A program made the translations under genes and the position numbers. The notes below the pieces were generated by a model. That model searched no databases. It was not told the DNA's origin and saw only the letters and a program-made list of their open reading frames with translations. This document shows, in pieces, positions 34,284-43,966 of a stretch of DNA of 64,000 nt. This DNA is from Hahella chejuensis KCTC 2396. GTDB taxonomy: Bacteria > Pseudomonadota > Gammaproteobacteria > Pseudomonadales > Oleiphilaceae. Where the stretch lies: contig NC_007645.1 in assembly GCF_000012985.1 (NCBI RefSeq), positions 6,995,001 to 7,059,000 of the forward strand. The letters are read 5' to 3'. Within the stretch, counting starts at the first letter, position 1; every line of letters begins with the position of its first letter.

Positions 34284-35681
34284 ATGTTTTTACGCTTTTA
34301 CGCCTCCCTGGCGTTGTTGTTTTGCGTTTGTTTCATCGCCTATGACTGGGCCTACCCCCTGCTATGGTGGGAAAACGCGCTTTCTGCGGAAGAGTCACGC
34401 CGCCATTCCGGGGAAGGGATGCGGGAAATCGCCGTGGAGCTGTCAGAAATGAAGGCGACGAACGCAGGAGACCGTTTGCTGGCCGCCGCTTCGGACCTGC
34501 TGGAAAGTGCCGACATAGCGCTGCAGCCCTCTTATGAGCTGATCGAATACTCGATTCTGGAGAATAAAGATATGAGCCTGTCCCTTGATCAGCGCCGTCG
34601 TCTGACGGCGGGCGAGTATCTGTTGACGGAGCGCAGTTCCCCGGACTCCTGGAGCGTGCAAGCCGCTATCCCCAATAAGGACATGACGCTGGAAGCAGTG
34701 TTCAAGGAACAGGGAGATGGAGGATCTTTTTATACCTGGCTGGCGGGATACGTCATTCTTTATCTGAGTTTGCTGGCGGTGGTTCTGCATTTACTGCTCG
34801 CCAACGTAAAGCGGCCGTTGCGGGAGTCCATATCGCAAGTCAGCGCCGCATTGCGTCGCATCAATAGTCTGTTCGATGGCCCCACCGGCCCCGTTCAGTC
34901 CGCCGTGGCTCCCGCGGAATTGCTCCAGCAGGCGTCAACCGTAGAACGCCATATCGCACGTGAAAAAGAAAGCCGCGCCCGCCACTATGACGACCTACGG
35001 GACCTGTTGCATGGCGTCGCTCATGAGTTCCGCAGTCCTATGGCGCGCATCAGCTTTGCGCTGGACCTGGCGGATGACGAAACCGACAAGCCCGCCCCGG
35101 ACCCAGGAAACATTCGCGCACTGCATCAGGAAATCAGCGGCGCCTTGGACGAGCTGAGCGGTCTGGTGAAAGAAGTACTCAGCTACTCCCGCCTGGAGCA
35201 TGGTCGCGACGAACTGCAATGGGAGCCGGTCGCGGTCATGGATGTGGTGGAAGAGATCCTGGCGAAACAACGCAAACTGCATCCGCAGGTGGAGTTTGTT
35301 ACCCCTGCGGAGCCGGCCATACAGGAAATCCAGGTATGGGTGGACCGGCGTTTATTCTCCCGCGCATTGGTGAATCTGATCAGGAACGCCGCCCGTTTCG
35401 CCGATCACAGCGTCAGAATCAGTTGGCTGCTGACCGACGCCCATTTCGAACTCCAGGTGGATGATGATGGTCCCGGCGTGCCTCCTGGCAAACGTCAACG
35501 CGTCTTCGAGCCATTCACCCGTCTTGACCCCAGCCGCTCCCGGGATTCCGGCGGCGCCGGTCTGGGCCTGGCGATTGTAAAAAGTATTTCCACATTGCAT
35601 GGCGGAACCGTAAGCGTCACCGACAGCCGTCAGGGCGGCGCCTGCTTCACCCTGTGCTGGCCCAAGGAGCCGACTCAATGA
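34284..35681 (+). CDS. sensor histidine kinase (HisKA type)
   Basis: This 465-residue inner-membrane kinase starts at ATG 34284 with GGGGAG upstream. An N-terminal helix (MFLRFYASLALLFCVCFIAY), a periplasmic sensor region of about 130 residues, a second helix (YTWLAGYVILYLSLLAVV) and a HAMP-like linker lead to the HisKA box with phospho-His in GVAHEFRSPMARISFAL. The ATPase domain has LVNLIRNAARF (N box), VDDDGPGVPPG (G1) and SGGAGLGLAIV (G2). The layout resembles RstB/CpxA kinases. It forms a pair with the regulator just upstream, and its stop overlaps the amidohydrolase start. Confidence 0.93.
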   Translation: MFLRFYASLALLFCVCFIAYDWAYPLLWWENALSAEESRRHSGEGMREIAVELSEMKATNAGDRLLAAASDLLESADIALQPSYELIEYSILENKDMSLSLDQRRRLTAGEYLLTERSSPDSWSVQAAIPNKDMTLEAVFKEQGDGGSFYTWLAGYVILYLSLLAVVLHLLLANVKRPLRESISQVSAALRRINSLFDGPTGPVQSAVAPAELLQQASTVERHIAREKESRARHYDDLRDLLHGVAHEFRSPMARISFALDLADDETDKPAPDPGNIRALHQEISGALDELSGLVKEVLSYSRLEHGRDELQWEPVAVMDVVEEILAKQRKLHPQVEFVTPAEPAIQEIQVWVDRRLFSRALVNLIRNAARFADHSVRISWLLTDAHFELQVDDDGPGVPPGKRQRVFEPFTRLDPSRSRDSGGAGLGLAIVKSISTLHGGTVSVTDSRQGGACFTLCWPKEPTQ

Positions 35682-37375
35682 ACCATACTAATGTATGCGC
35701 TGCGATTCTGCTGACCCTTCCCTTGAGCGCGCCAAATATTGAAGCGGCGGCTCCCAATGATAACAGCGCCGATCTGGCCTTTATCAACGCCGTGGTTTAC
35801 ACCGCCGATGCGCAAAATCCGACGGCGCAGGCTGTGGCGGCGCGCGACGGCGTCATTATCGCAGTGGGAGACATTGCGGATATTGAGTTGTTAATGGATG
35901 AAAACACTCAGGTTATTGATGTAAAAGGCGGGTTATTGTTACCAGGCTTTATCGACAACCATAATCATGTCTTTGAGGCCGCTTCCTCCGCTGGCGGCGA
36001 TTGCGAACTCGCCCCGGACCTGACTCCCAGCGAACAGCTGCCTTACTTACACCAGTGTCGTGAAGCCTCGCAACCGGACCAGTGGGTGATCGGCTGGGGC
36101 CACACTATCGACGCCACCTTGAGCGGAGCAGGCCCCACGCCCCTGCAAGTTATCGACAGCGTGTTCCCGGATCGCCCGGTGGTGATCATGGAGCAGACTT
36201 CGCACTCCATGTGGGTTAATTCCGTCGCCCTGCGACTCGCCGGAATCAATTCAGATACGCCGGACCCGCAGGGAGGCAAAATCATGAGAGATCCCAAAAC
36301 CGGCGCGCTCAACGGCGTCCTTGTGGATAACGCCGGCGATATCATCATGGAGCAGGCCTGGAATAGTCTGCGTAATAAGTTCGAGGTCAGCTACGACGGC
36401 CTGTTGAACGGGCTGGCGGAAGCTGCGCGCAACGGCGTCACCACCATTGGCGACGGGCGTCTGTACTGGAAACGCGGATGGTATGACGTGTGGCGCGCTG
36501 TGGCGGCGGATGGCGAGCTGACCGCCCGCGTCTCCCTGCGACCCTGGATTTATCCTCATGTACCGCAGCAAGAGCAGTTGGACTTTCTGAATGCGATTTA
36601 CAATCCAGACCCAAACGGGCTGTTGATCGTCAATCAGGTGAAGATGTACAGCGACGGCATTCTCATCAATGGCACGGCGAAAGTCCTGCAGCCTTATGAT
36701 TTCACCTATTTTCCGCAATCGCCCTATGGCCTTAACTACCTGCCCCAGGCGGTCATGCAGGATTGGCTGATTAAGCTGGACCGCCTCGGTTATGGCGCGC
36801 ATATCCACGCCATTGGCGACGGCGGAGTGCGCGAAAGTCTCAACGCGATCGCCGCCGCCCGCCAGGGCGGCTCACAGCGCCGCTACAACATGACGCATCT
36901 GGAGCTGGTGGATGCGGGTGACCTGGGCCGATTCAAAACACTGCAAGTGGATGCGGATTTTCAGGTGGGTTCCGACTATATCGGCGCGGCGGACCATAGC
37001 TGGGCCGAGCCGCTGATTGGCGAAGAGCGGGCGCATCGGCTTATCCCTCTGGCGGAGGTATACGCCAGCGGCGCCAATGTCACCCTCAGCAGCGATTGGA
37101 ACGTGAACCCCATCAGTCCAATGGCCGCCATCGCCAACGCCGTGCAACTCAAAGAGCGCGGCCTGCCCAACGTACGCGCCGCGCTCAACGCCTACACCAT
37201 CAACGCGGCGACAGCCCTGGGACTGGAGGCGATCACCGGCTCGATCCGCGTCGGTAAGTCTGCGGATATTGTGGTGCTGGACAGAAATATCCTCGACGCC
37301 GCCCCCCAACACATTCGTCAGGCCAGGGTCTTAATGACCTGGCTGCGGGGAAAAGAAGTTTACGCCGCGGAATAA
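35678..37375 (+). CDS. exported amidohydrolase (YtcJ-like)
   Basis: This 565-residue protein starts at ATG 35678, overlapping the kinase stop (ATGA). The N-terminus MNHTNVCAAILLTLPLSAPNIEAAAP is a plausible signal peptide. The metal-dependent hydrolase core shows GFIDNHNHVFEA (HxH metal ligands), GAHIHAIGDGGVRES (His), MTHLEL (His) and TLSSDWNVNP (Asp), and ends IRVGKSADIVVLDRN. This is the YtcJ branch of the amidohydrolase superfamily, whose substrates are mostly unknown (N-acyl or imide-type). Translational coupling to a sensor kinase is unusual and suggests its substrate relates to the signal. Confidence 0.88.
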   Translation: MNHTNVCAAILLTLPLSAPNIEAAAPNDNSADLAFINAVVYTADAQNPTAQAVAARDGVIIAVGDIADIELLMDENTQVIDVKGGLLLPGFIDNHNHVFEAASSAGGDCELAPDLTPSEQLPYLHQCREASQPDQWVIGWGHTIDATLSGAGPTPLQVIDSVFPDRPVVIMEQTSHSMWVNSVALRLAGINSDTPDPQGGKIMRDPKTGALNGVLVDNAGDIIMEQAWNSLRNKFEVSYDGLLNGLAEAARNGVTTIGDGRLYWKRGWYDVWRAVAADGELTARVSLRPWIYPHVPQQEQLDFLNAIYNPDPNGLLIVNQVKMYSDGILINGTAKVLQPYDFTYFPQSPYGLNYLPQAVMQDWLIKLDRLGYGAHIHAIGDGGVRESLNAIAAARQGGSQRRYNMTHLELVDAGDLGRFKTLQVDADFQVGSDYIGAADHSWAEPLIGEERAHRLIPLAEVYASGANVTLSSDWNVNPISPMAAIANAVQLKERGLPNVRAALNAYTINAATALGLEAITGSIRVGKSADIVVLDRNILDAAPQHIRQARVLMTWLRGKEVYAAE

Positions 37376-37486
37376 CGCGGCGACATTCTTAATTTGTTTA
37401 CAATTTGACCACTCACAAGCCACCGGGTACGTGATAAACTGCGCCGCCTACCCTTTTTTTGATTGATGTACTCACAAGGAAGACGA

Positions 37487-39526
37487 ATGAATCGCTTCTC
37501 CGGCAGACTTTATGGTCTTATCGCCACGTTGAGCGTTATGCTCGCCTGCCAGGCCAACGGCCAAACGTTTAAATCCAATGGTTACGCCTACGACATCTCC
37601 GCCGCCCCGAAATGGGTGGAGTCCGTACAGGCGCCCGCCGCCCCCGGGCACGACAACGGAGCGGTCGAGTATTTGCTGGTGGACCGCCAGACCAGCGCCG
37701 CCACGCGCTCGCCGCAATACTTCTATCATTTTGTCGAACGCGCCAACAATCTGGACGGCCTGGAGGAAATTTCCCACCTCAAAGTCACCTTTAATCCAGA
37801 CTTCCAGCAATTGATCTGGCATAAGCTGAACGTTATCCGCGACGGCAAGGTCATTGATCGTCTGGACCCGCAAAGCATCACTCTGATCAGAGAAGAAACC
37901 GAGCTGAACCAGGAAATGTTCAGCGGCTATGTGACCAGCGTGGTGTTCGTCAAAGGCACCCGAGTGGGCGACGTCGTGGACTTCAGCTACTCCATCGTTG
38001 GCCGTAACCCGGTGTTCGGCGACCATTACTTCCAGGGCCTCTCCATGTCCTGGCAGGCGCCAGTGCATCGTCTATATACCCGCGTTATTGCGCCGCCCAA
38101 CCGCGAGTTGCGCATCTCCGCCGTGAAATACGACGCCCAACCCACCATCAGCGCTTACGGTAAATCCAAGGTCTACGTGTGGGATGACGCCAATGTGGCC
38201 GCCTACTACAACGAGGGCAATTATCCCCTGGATTATGAACCTGGCAGTTTTATCAGCCTGACGGACTTCCCGGACTGGGATGGCGTGATTCGCTGGGCGG
38301 AGCCTCTGTACGCGGTGCGCCCCATCAAATCCAAAGAACTGCGCGACCTGCGGGATGAGCTGAAAAGCATGCCCAAGGAGCAGGCGGTAATCACCGCGCT
38401 GCAGTTCGCACAGGAACAAATCCGTTATCTGGGCATCGAACTGGGTCAGAACTCTCACCTGCCCCGGGCGCCGGATATGGTCATCGAAAACCGCTACGGC
38501 GACTGCAAAGACAAAACCCTGCTGCTGGTGTCCCTGCTCAGAAGCATTGGCATAGACGCCTACCCTGCCCTGGTGTCCTGGGAGATCGCCTCCGGCGTCG
38601 ATAAGATCGCGCCCTCGCCCGGCGGTTTCGACCATGTCATCACCCTGGTGGAGCTGGATGGCCAGCGTTACTGGCTGGACCCCACCCGTCGCTACCAGAA
38701 AGGCTCTTTGAACACCTTGGGATACTACGATTACGGCAAAGCGCTGATTATCGGCCATCCCAGTGAGCGGGAACTGGTCAAAGTCGGTCTGCCGGAGGTG
38801 GCGGGCGTCCCCAGTATGATTACGCGCGAACGCTTCAAAGTGATTGATTACAGCGCGCCTGTGGAGCACTTCATCACCACGGAATACACCGGTATTGAAG
38901 CGGACCGCATGCGTCAGCGCCTGGCCAATAAATCCATACGCGAATTCAGCCAGGATATGTTGAATTACATGCAGAAACTGTATCCGGGCGCAGAGCAACT
39001 GGAGCCGGTCCAGATCACCGACGACGGCGCTAACAATCGCTTTATTATCGACGAGCATTACCGCATCAATGATTTTTATGCGCCCGTGGACAACGTGCAG
39101 GCTACCCGCTTCTACGCCTATTCGCTGTTTGAGTATGTAAAAAGTCCGGCGGTGACGCGGCGCTCAGGGCCTCTGACGCTGCCAGGGCCAATCAGGGTGG
39201 TGCACGATATTTCCCTGGAATATCCCTCCAGTCTCAAATTTACCGATCAGGCCGCCAAAGTCAGCCAGAGTAACGACTATTTCAATTATTTCTATCAGGA
39301 AGACTATCTGGGCCGCACGCTGAACCTGCACCATGAGCTAGAGTTCAAACGCGCAGCGATGCCTGCGGAGGCGACTCAGTCATTTTTGGATCTGAAGAAA
39401 CAGATCAATAATTCCGGTGAGCACTACTATCAGGTGACGCGCAACGAGGAAACGGATAAGTCCCGCTTCGGAGATTTCATCTCGTCAATTCAGTCAGTGG
39501 TGTATGGTTTGGAGGCGCCGCAATGA
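37487..39526 (+). CDS. exported DUF3857 / transglutaminase-like protein
   Basis: This 679-residue protein starts at ATG 37487 behind AAGGAAGA. A signal peptide (GLIATLSVMLACQANG) is followed by a DUF3857 beta domain (about residues 50-220) and a transglutaminase-like domain with Cys in NRYGDCKDKT, His in GGFDHVITLVEL and Asp in YWLDPTRR, a complete Cys-His-Asp set. The remainder is a C-terminal beta-rich region. Members occur widely in Proteobacteria and Bacteroidetes; function is unknown but a periplasmic or outer-membrane peptidase or cross-linking role is often guessed. Its stop overlaps the lipoprotein gene start, implying joint action. Confidence 0.87.
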   Translation: MNRFSGRLYGLIATLSVMLACQANGQTFKSNGYAYDISAAPKWVESVQAPAAPGHDNGAVEYLLVDRQTSAATRSPQYFYHFVERANNLDGLEEISHLKVTFNPDFQQLIWHKLNVIRDGKVIDRLDPQSITLIREETELNQEMFSGYVTSVVFVKGTRVGDVVDFSYSIVGRNPVFGDHYFQGLSMSWQAPVHRLYTRVIAPPNRELRISAVKYDAQPTISAYGKSKVYVWDDANVAAYYNEGNYPLDYEPGSFISLTDFPDWDGVIRWAEPLYAVRPIKSKELRDLRDELKSMPKEQAVITALQFAQEQIRYLGIELGQNSHLPRAPDMVIENRYGDCKDKTLLLVSLLRSIGIDAYPALVSWEIASGVDKIAPSPGGFDHVITLVELDGQRYWLDPTRRYQKGSLNTLGYYDYGKALIIGHPSERELVKVGLPEVAGVPSMITRERFKVIDYSAPVEHFITTEYTGIEADRMRQRLANKSIREFSQDMLNYMQKLYPGAEQLEPVQITDDGANNRFIIDEHYRINDFYAPVDNVQATRFYAYSLFEYVKSPAVTRRSGPLTLPGPIRVVHDISLEYPSSLKFTDQAAKVSQSNDYFNYFYQEDYLGRTLNLHHELEFKRAAMPAEATQSFLDLKKQINNSGEHYYQVTRNEETDKSRFGDFISSIQSVVYGLEAPQ

Positions 39527-40719
39527 TCCTATCCGCTAAATGGCTAATCAAACACTGCTCGACACTTGGCGTCTTGACGCTTTCACTCTTCGTCGTCGGC
39601 TGCGCCACGCAATCCGCGTCCACGAATAGCGCCACCGCCGAGACAGACATCGCAGGAGAGTACCCTTCCCGGCCCATCAATGAGTTCGCTAAGCAATTGC
39701 GGGATCTTCTTAACCTGCGCAACACCGACAAGATCGTCGACATGGTGGACATGAAGGAGCTGCTGGACAAAGCCGTGGATCGCTCCGATCTGCCCGTCGC
39801 GTTTCGCCCCAGCGCCAAGAGCCGCCTCATTGAGACACAATTACCCAACTATCGCGCCATCGTCGCCGGCAGTCTCCTCAATATGCAGACGGAAGCGGGT
39901 TATTACGAGATCGCCAGCATCGCCCCTGAGCAGTCTCAAATTACCTATCGATTGGATGACGAAGCCTTAGGGTATCTGACGGTTTACTATCGCAGAGACG
40001 CGTCCGGGGAATACCGGATTACCGATTTGCACAACTGGCTGTCGGTCTATGACCTGAGCTACCGCATCGCGCAAGGACTTTCCTTGAGCTATCGCATCAA
40101 CCTACAAGGAAATCGGGCCAAACAAGCGCTACTCCTGCAGCTTGGCAAAGTCTCCAAGTCTGACGATGTCGCAGAGATTCATCGCGTCTTCGAAGGCCTC
40201 GCGGACGAGCGCCGCAACGATGACTACCTACAGTTGCTCTATGCAGAATCGCTTCTCAATGCAGGCGATTTGGCGGGATTCGTAGAGCAAACCGCCGTAC
40301 TGAATGAGCGCCTGGGAACCTCTCCCAACTATCAGTGGCTGCTTTATTACCGCAACCTGAACCTGGAAAACTACCAGGCGGCGGCTGAGCACTTGCAAGC
40401 GCAGATCGAACAGACCGGACTGAAGGATGCAGGCGTTCTGGATGAGCTGGCGCGCATCAAGCTGCTCAGTGAACAGTACGACGAGGCGATCCGTCTCTCC
40501 TACGAGGCGATTCTCAGCGATTCTTACTATGAGCCCAGCTATTCCACGTTGACCTTCGCCCTCATCAAAACCGACCGGCTCGATACCGCCTGGGAAACCT
40601 TGAAAGTCTTGAAGGAACGCTTCAGCTATGAATTTGATGAGGCCGCCCTGCGTGAAAACGGCCGCTTTGGCCCCCTACTGGAGCGGGAAGATTTCCGTAA
40701 CTGGCTGAAGCAAAGCTAA
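39523..40719 (+). CDS. lipoprotein with TPR-like helical repeats
   Basis: This 398-residue protein has a lipobox (LSLFVVGC) at about residue 27, so it should be lipidated; Ala-Thr after the Cys does not carry the Lol-avoidance Asp, favouring the outer membrane. Residues 200-390 are alpha-helical with TPR-like spacing (LLYAESLLNAGDLAGFVEQ, LLYYRNLNLENYQAAAEHL, LARIKLLSEQYDEAIRLSYEAI). The start overlaps the DUF3857 stop by four bases. I recognise no enzyme motif; a scaffold partner of the upstream protein is the best inference. Confidence 0.8.
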   Translation: MILSAKWLIKHCSTLGVLTLSLFVVGCATQSASTNSATAETDIAGEYPSRPINEFAKQLRDLLNLRNTDKIVDMVDMKELLDKAVDRSDLPVAFRPSAKSRLIETQLPNYRAIVAGSLLNMQTEAGYYEIASIAPEQSQITYRLDDEALGYLTVYYRRDASGEYRITDLHNWLSVYDLSYRIAQGLSLSYRINLQGNRAKQALLLQLGKVSKSDDVAEIHRVFEGLADERRNDDYLQLLYAESLLNAGDLAGFVEQTAVLNERLGTSPNYQWLLYYRNLNLENYQAAAEHLQAQIEQTGLKDAGVLDELARIKLLSEQYDEAIRLSYEAILSDSYYEPSYSTLTFALIKTDRLDTAWETLKVLKERFSYEFDEAALRENGRFGPLLEREDFRNWLKQS

Positions 40720-40774
40720 GGGCCTCACGCGCTCGTCTTGCCCCATGACGAAGGTGCGTTTCGCGCCTTAGCTT

Positions 40775-40811
40775 AAAACGCCGGCCGCTTGCATGAGCGG
40801 CCGGCGTTTTT
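40775..40811 (+). terminator. rho-independent terminator
   Basis: AACGCCGGCCGCT and AGCGGCCGGCGTT form a long GC stem with a short loop, followed by TTTTTG. It lies 56 bases past the lipoprotein stop and ends the 37487-40719 transcript. The rest of the gap to 41116 is AT-rich with no gene I can support. Confidence 0.85.
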
Positions 40812-41116
40812 GTATTCAGCGTTAGTATCAGCAGCCCGGCGGAAGCCTGAAACCGGCCCCCATTCCATGTCGCCTTCGACAGATAGTTGAGGCTGCGGCT
40901 CATTCCTTTCGAGAATAAATCTCTCGCCCTTTAGACTAAATTGTAGAAATTTTCACTTCTTTTCTAACTGCTCGAATAAGTTGGCTATCCTGTACCATTA
41001 GAATACCAATAACTATAAATATTCCGTTTGAGTATATCCATTCATGTAAGAGGTAGGGTTAACACCGCCGCTAAGGCTAGGAAAATGGAATTAACTATCT
41101 AATGTGAGAGGACCTT

Positions 41117-42904
41117 ATGAAAACAAAAATAGCTTGGGTCGCCGGGCTTGCTTTGTCCTTAACACTATCCGCCAACTTGCAGGCCGCGTCAGACGACGCC
41201 GTCGCAGTCCCCCAACCACCCATCACCATCGCTTCGGAAACTCAATTCAAAGGGTTACTGACGGATGAACGCCAACTAAGGAGTGAAAGCACAAGCGCCT
41301 ATCAGGCGATCAGCGATCGTCGCATAACAATCCATAGAGAGAATGCCAGTTTCATCAAAGTACACTTTTCCAGGTTCGAAATACCTGAAGGCGGCTACGT
41401 CGTGGTCCGTAACGCTCAGGGAGATATCGCGCATCGCTACGGCGGCGCCAACCCATCACTGCATACCTTGCGCGAGGGCGATGATGGAACAACGTCTTTC
41501 GCCGCGCTTTCCGTCATTGGGTCAACCGCTATCGTGGAGTATTTTCCCGGCGCCAGCGGCCAAGCGTCGTACAAGATTGAAGTCGATTCCGTCATGGAGG
41601 GCTTTCCCCAGGAAGAGATCGACGAGCTGATGAGTCAGCAGGCGAGCGGCTTCTCCACCTGCGGCGTCAATGAAAGACGCGACGTGCAGTGCTGGGCGGA
41701 CAGCCACCCGGAAGAATATGAACGCTCCCGCCCAGTGGCGCGCATACTCGTCAATGGCTCCAGCCTCTGCACCGCCTGGCGCGTCGGCCCTGACAACCGG
41801 GTTTTCACCAACAACCATTGCGTCTCGTCCCAGTCCGGCGTAGCCAATACGGAAGTCTGGTTCAACTATCAGCGCACCAGCTGCGGCAGCGGTTCACTGG
41901 CGGGAACGAAAGTAGTCACCGGCGCCGCCATGCTGGCCACCAATTATGAGCTGGACTACACCCTGTTCACCGTCAACAACTTCTCCTCCATACAGTCATT
42001 CGGCTACTTTGGCCTGGATGTGCGCCCCGCCACCAATCAGGAGCGCATCTACATCCCCCAGCACGGCAGCGGCAATCCTAAGGAGCTTTCCATTGAAAGC
42101 GACCAGAACAGCGGCGGCTTATGTCGGGTGGACAGACCTTCCGCCAATGGACGAGGAACCGGCACCGATATGGGCTATAACTGCGACACTATCGGCGGCA
42201 GCTCCGGATCGCCCGTTCTCGCCGCGCAAACGAATCGCGTCATCGCACTGCATCACTTCGGCGGCTGCCCCAACCAAGGCGTGCTGATTCATAAAATCTG
42301 GCCGCAGGTCGCCGGCTATTTCAATAACCAGATTCCCCCTGGCGATAACGAAACTCCCAATGGCGATCCTGTCGCGGACTTCGCCTTCGCAGTCGACAGA
42401 CTGGAGGTTCGCTTCAGCGACGAAAGCTCCGACAGCGACGGCGAAATCGTCAGCTGGCAATGGGATTTCGGCGACGGCAACTCGTCCATCTCACGCAACC
42501 CGACCCACACTTACGCCAGCACAGGCGGGTATAGCGTCAGCCTCAAGGTCACCGATAACGACGGCAACAGCGCCAGTAAAACGCAAACCGTCAGCGTAGG
42601 CGACGCGCCGCGTATCGAAGAGAACAACCTCTCCGACAACACCGGCGACTGGAAGCACTACAAGATGACCGTTTCCTCCGGAATGAGCAAACTCACCGCC
42701 ACCATCTCCGGCGGTTCCGGCGACGCTGACCTGTACGTGCGCCAAGGCGCCCAACCTACCACCTCCCAATACAACTGCCGACCCTACACCAACGGCAACA
42801 ACGAAGTCTGCACCCTCAACAACCCCGCCGCCGGCGACTGGTACATCAGCATCCGCGCCTACCGCGATTACTCAGGGGTGGATCTGGTGGGCGAACTGGA
42901 GTGA
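41117..42904 (+). CDS. secreted serine endopeptidase with PKD and PPC domains
   Basis: This 595-residue protein has a signal peptide (MKTKIAWVAGLALSLTLSANLQA), an N-terminal propeptide of about 170 residues and a chymotrypsin-fold catalytic domain with His in FTNNHCVS, Asp in YELDYTLF and Ser in IGGSSGSPV, resembling lysyl-endopeptidase-type proteases. A PKD domain follows (about residues 415-495, with WDFGDGNSS and HTYASTGGYSVSLKV), then a pre-peptidase C-terminal (PPC) domain ending DLYVRQG...GDWYISIRAY. PPC domains are often removed after secretion. Even cysteines in the catalytic region suggest disulfides. It is a single-gene unit with its own terminator. Confidence 0.92.
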   Translation: MKTKIAWVAGLALSLTLSANLQAASDDAVAVPQPPITIASETQFKGLLTDERQLRSESTSAYQAISDRRITIHRENASFIKVHFSRFEIPEGGYVVVRNAQGDIAHRYGGANPSLHTLREGDDGTTSFAALSVIGSTAIVEYFPGASGQASYKIEVDSVMEGFPQEEIDELMSQQASGFSTCGVNERRDVQCWADSHPEEYERSRPVARILVNGSSLCTAWRVGPDNRVFTNNHCVSSQSGVANTEVWFNYQRTSCGSGSLAGTKVVTGAAMLATNYELDYTLFTVNNFSSIQSFGYFGLDVRPATNQERIYIPQHGSGNPKELSIESDQNSGGLCRVDRPSANGRGTGTDMGYNCDTIGGSSGSPVLAAQTNRVIALHHFGGCPNQGVLIHKIWPQVAGYFNNQIPPGDNETPNGDPVADFAFAVDRLEVRFSDESSDSDGEIVSWQWDFGDGNSSISRNPTHTYASTGGYSVSLKVTDNDGNSASKTQTVSVGDAPRIEENNLSDNTGDWKHYKMTVSSGMSKLTATISGGSGDADLYVRQGAQPTTSQYNCRPYTNGNNEVCTLNNPAAGDWYISIRAYRDYSGVDLVGELE

Positions 42905-42958
42905 ACCACCAGCCCTCATCTACTACTCAGTAACCTGACACAACAGGCCTGAAGTACT

Positions 42959-42992
42959 AAAAAGCCGATCGTCGTTGCGCGGTCGGCTTTTT
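42959..42992 (+). terminator. bidirectional rho-independent terminator
   Basis: AAAAAGCCGA and TCGGCTTTTT flank a GC-containing loop; T-runs on both strands allow it to serve the protease gene and the convergent AraC gene. Confidence 0.85.
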
Positions 42993-43013
42993 CGTGACAG
43001 CCAAATTCGCCAG

Positions 43014-43928
43014 CTAAGGCAGCCAGTATTCGGAGGAGCCGGCGTTCTTGATTCGCGCCAGGTCTTTGGAGGGTGGGAGGCCAAACAACCGGGCGTATTC
43101 ACGGCTGAATTGCGAGGGGCTGTCGTAACCGACGCCATAGCCGATGTTGCAGATGTCCTGCTCGCCTAAAAACAGGCGTCGGCGCGCTTCCAGCAGCCGC
43201 AATTGCTTCTGATACTGTAGCGGCGTCATGTGGGTGGCGGTTCTGAAGTGATGGAAAAACGAGGAGGCGCTCATGCAGGTGAGTTTCAGTAGTTCATCCA
43301 TATCAAAAGGCTGATCGAAGGTGGTTTTGATATGTTGAATAGCTTTGCTTATTTGCCGTATGCGGCTGTCGCCGTTTGTGATTTCACGCAGTATGCCGCC
43401 CTGATCGCCATTCGCCAGCCAGTATAGAATCTCTTTTTCCGCCAGCGGCGCCAAAACGGCGATATCCTTGGGGTTGTCATTCAGTAAAGCGACCAACCTG
43501 ATCACGGCCTCCAAGAGACGGGGCGTCACGAGACTGACGCCAACGCTTTGATGCGGCGCGCTGTTATCGACGCTTCCTTCGTCCAAAATCAGCTCACTGA
43601 GAATAGTAAGGTCCAAATCCAGCCGCACGCACAAATAAGGCTGTTCAGGCGACGCCTGCATCACTTGTCCGGCGATGGGAAGATCCACCGACACCACCAG
43701 ATAATGGGCGGCGTCGTATTTGAATAACTGTTCCCCTGATATCACTTTCTTCGCGCCTTGCGCCACAATGCATACGGCGGGCTGATGAACCGCGAGCACC
43801 GGTTCCGTGGGTGATGAGGAGCGGATAAACGAGAGCCTGGGAATGTCGCTTTCACGCACGCCGTCCGTGGGGCAATGCCGTTGAATCAGGCGCGCCAATT
43901 CCTTAATCCGATCAAAGATTTCCGACAT
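43014..43928 (-). CDS. AraC family transcriptional regulator (AraC_N cupin type)
   Basis: This 304-residue regulator starts at ATG 43928 (an ATG three codons earlier is equally possible). The N-terminal AraC_N effector domain shows VHQPAVCIVAQGAKKVISGEQLFKYDAAHYLV, and the C-terminal double HTH shows MDELLKLTCMSASSFFHHFRTATHMTPLQYQKQLRL and YGVGYDSPSQFSREYARLFG. It lies 38 bases downstream of a short-chain dehydrogenase gene on the same strand; this pair is common and the regulator probably controls that gene. The inducer is unknown. Confidence 0.9.
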   Translation of the reverse strand: MSEIFDRIKELARLIQRHCPTDGVRESDIPRLSFIRSSSPTEPVLAVHQPAVCIVAQGAKKVISGEQLFKYDAAHYLVVSVDLPIAGQVMQASPEQPYLCVRLDLDLTILSELILDEGSVDNSAPHQSVGVSLVTPRLLEAVIRLVALLNDNPKDIAVLAPLAEKEILYWLANGDQGGILREITNGDSRIRQISKAIQHIKTTFDQPFDMDELLKLTCMSASSFFHHFRTATHMTPLQYQKQLRLLEARRRLFLGEQDICNIGYGVGYDSPSQFSREYARLFGLPPSKDLARIKNAGSSEYWLP

Positions 43929-43966
43929 ACCCAGCATCCCGTTTTATCTGCGCGCTTACGCGTCAG

